Part shown: positions 62,460 through 64,000 of the stretch, in pieces
Numbering within the stretch: position 1 is the stretch's first letter
Layout of the letters: each line of letters begins with the position of its first letter
Source: Trochalopteron elliotii
Lineage: Eukaryota; Chordata; Aves; Passeriformes; Leiothrichidae
DNA: 64,000 bases
NCBI GenBank assembly: GCA_024734555.1
Contig: JANPWX010000211.1
Location: 1,908,216-1,972,215 of the forward strand
Direction: 5' to 3'
The notes under the pieces: model-generated
Seen by the model: the letters and a program-made list of their open reading frames with translations, nothing else
Databases searched by the model: none
What the model was told of the DNA's origin: nothing
Translations under genes and position numbers: made by a program

Positions 62460-62800
62460 ATCCCAAGGAGGGACCTTAGAAGTAATTTGGGTTATTCGAT
62501 CTCTTGAAGAGAGGACTGCTAGAACAAAGGAGTTTACAGGTGCATGAAAGGGTTGATAAGAGGAAAGTAGGAATATGCTTCTCTGCTTGCCAGGACTAGA
62601 ACAAAGAGTAGTACTTTGAAATTGCAGCAAGAGAACTTCTGATCCATTGCTATTTATTTTTATTTTATGAGACCCTGTCATGTGTTAATGATCATTAACT
62701 ATTACACTAGGGGAGTTAGGAACTTTTGGCATTTCTGTCATTAGAAACTTTTAAACAGATGTTGAAAAAGGTTTGGGTTAGAAAGATATTTGCTTAGAGA
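62460..62800 (+). mobile_element. Ancient CR1 LINE 3' fragment, sense
   Basis: Ordered phrases match the sense strand of the CR1 3' end: ggtgcatgaaagggttgata, caggactagaacaaagagta, ttgaaattgcagcaagagaa, and cattagaaacttttaaacag then atgttgaaaaaggtttgggt. In CR1 the counterparts are 'taaagggttgttac', 'gaggacaagaagcaatgggc', 'ttaaattgcagcaagg' and 'ggaggtttttaagaacaggttagacaaa'. Part of the normal middle is missing or altered, and divergence is high. The element runs in the CLSTN2 direction. Both limits are approximate. Confidence 0.68.
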
Positions 62801-64000
62801 TACAGTTGAAGTAAATAGTTCCTTATTACTCTTTTCAGCCAGCCTCTGGTTATTTTATGAAGGATTTGAAATCCAGCCTATAAAAGGGTTAAAAGCATGG
62901 TCAGGGAGTCTCCAATGTGGTGTCAAGCAATGCAGTTTCCATGACAAGAATAGAAATAGCAGTTTTAAGTCTCACTGTTTAAGCAAGTTTGTGTTTTTTT
63001 TTTTTTTTTAATGGAAGATGTTGTCAGTACATCACAAGAAATGGGAAAAAAATATAAATACTGCATTCTTCTCTAAGTTTTGTTTCCAGTTTCCCAGATG
63101 ACACACAGCCAAAAATGTAAAGCATTAAGAAAGACTGTTTGGGTATTTTAACATCTAATTGATTGTCCTTAAGATGGATACTATTCTTCTGTTTTAGAAG
63201 TTTATAAAATGTCATGCATGTCTCCAACTACACTGTTTTTCTCTGGTGGGTAATCTAATTTTAATGTAACTACCTTCTGTTTTGTTTGTTGTGTTGATCC
63301 CGTTTTGTCATTCTGTAAGAGAATTAATCTGTCTTTTTGAAGAACCCATGTTTTGAAGACAAACTGCCCAGGATACTTTAGCCAAACAGAAATGTAAATA
63401 GGAAAGAAAAGCCACATCAGACTTTTCTTTGCAACTTAAAAGTTAAAATCTCTTAACCTGCATATTCAGTAACATATTACATACCTTGAACATTACGTTT
63501 TGCCTACGTTTTCCAAAAGTAAATATTGTGCTTACAGGTATTTTACTGTTAATTCCCTAATACTAAAACTATGGCCGGTGAGTGCTCTGTGTGCAAGGGA
63601 AAGCCCAGGTATGCCTCTAAATTCTTGACTGTGACTGAGATATAGTTTTTTCTGATGGCTTTGGTCATTCTCAGGTATAGTCAGTTAAATCTGTTGCAGT
63701 CTTTAAAGATGAGAGAAGTCTGGAGTTTATCAGTATTCAGGGAGAGGCTTCTGGCAGTAGAAATCTTTGGCATGGTGTGCTCTTAGTGCCCTGTGTAACT
63801 GAGCACATCAACTTCACTGGGCTTATTTTTCAAGTGTCAGAGTCTTTAAATGTCTTTATTTTTAGTCCTTGCAGAGTGAGAACAGCTTGGTATCCTATTT
63901 GAAAGGTGCTGTATTTGCTGCTGGTCCACTGGGTCTCCACATGTTGTTTAGGATGAGTTTTTTCTTGGGGGTAGAATGATGGTTCTCTGCCAAAGGAGGC
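62801..64000. other. Intronic, T16 tract only
   Basis: Ordinary intron. A T16 run lies at 62994-63009. No exon or mobile element was recognised up to the window end. Confidence 0.55.
62994..63009. repeat. T16 homopolymer
   Basis: Sixteen consecutive T within a plain intronic context. Confidence 0.8.

Larger units (their letters stand above)
42805..64000 (+). other. CLSTN2: CLSTN2 intron 2, 5' portion (partial)
   Basis: No further segment encoding calsyntenin cadherin sequence was recognised downstream. In the family the next residues after PFAG are of the type EICAFKIHG; I found no such coding segment up to the window end. The intron therefore appears to exceed 21 kb here. Confidence 0.75.

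Noticed and set aside
1..64000. CRISPR array, operon, phage or other prokaryotic system
   Set aside because: No evenly spaced repeats with unique spacers, no ribosome-binding-site-led gene runs, and a spliced vertebrate exon is present.

Overview
This window looks like avian, probably songbird (passerine), nuclear DNA. It has one vertebrate coding exon with clean splice sites, CR1 LINE remnants, and short solo LTRs that resemble songbird endogenous retrovirus families. There is no dense run of open reading frames and no prokaryotic or viral gene layout. The songbird placement rests on remembered LTR and CR1 patterns, so treat it as likely rather than proven.

The only protein-coding segment I can support is one 123-bp exon at 42682-42804 on the plus strand. 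It encodes the start of the mature ectodomain of a calsyntenin and matches calsyntenin-2 (CLSTN2) best. The rest of the window is read as the 3' part of CLSTN2 intron 1 (1-42681) and the 5' part of intron 2 (42805-64000). Exon 1, with the signal peptide and promoter, is not recognisable here and should lie upstream. The next exon should lie downstream.

Layout: 1-31917 is mostly plain AT-rich intron with small GC-richer patches, one weak CR1 match near 4.4 kb, a perfect palindrome at 14.4 kb, a (CTG)8 tract at 27.0 kb and a 29-bp minisatellite at 30.1 kb. From 31.9 to 44.1 kb there are three solo LTRs of apparently different families. One is in the gene's sense direction with a perfect 6-bp target duplication (31918-32256). 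A second is probably ERVL-like (36884-37543). A third is antisense and only about 740 bp after the exon (43545-44081). From 44.1 to 64.0 kb the intron carries a degraded antisense CR1 piece (47.5-47.8 kb), a 21-bp tandem repeat (53.6 kb), an ancient sense CR1 piece (62.5-62.8 kb) and several simple repeats.

I found no novel multi-gene system. The observations most worth checking are the intact regulatory signals in the sense-oriented LTR inside a synaptic gene, the LTR cluster around exon 2, the minisatellite, and a few inverted repeats.
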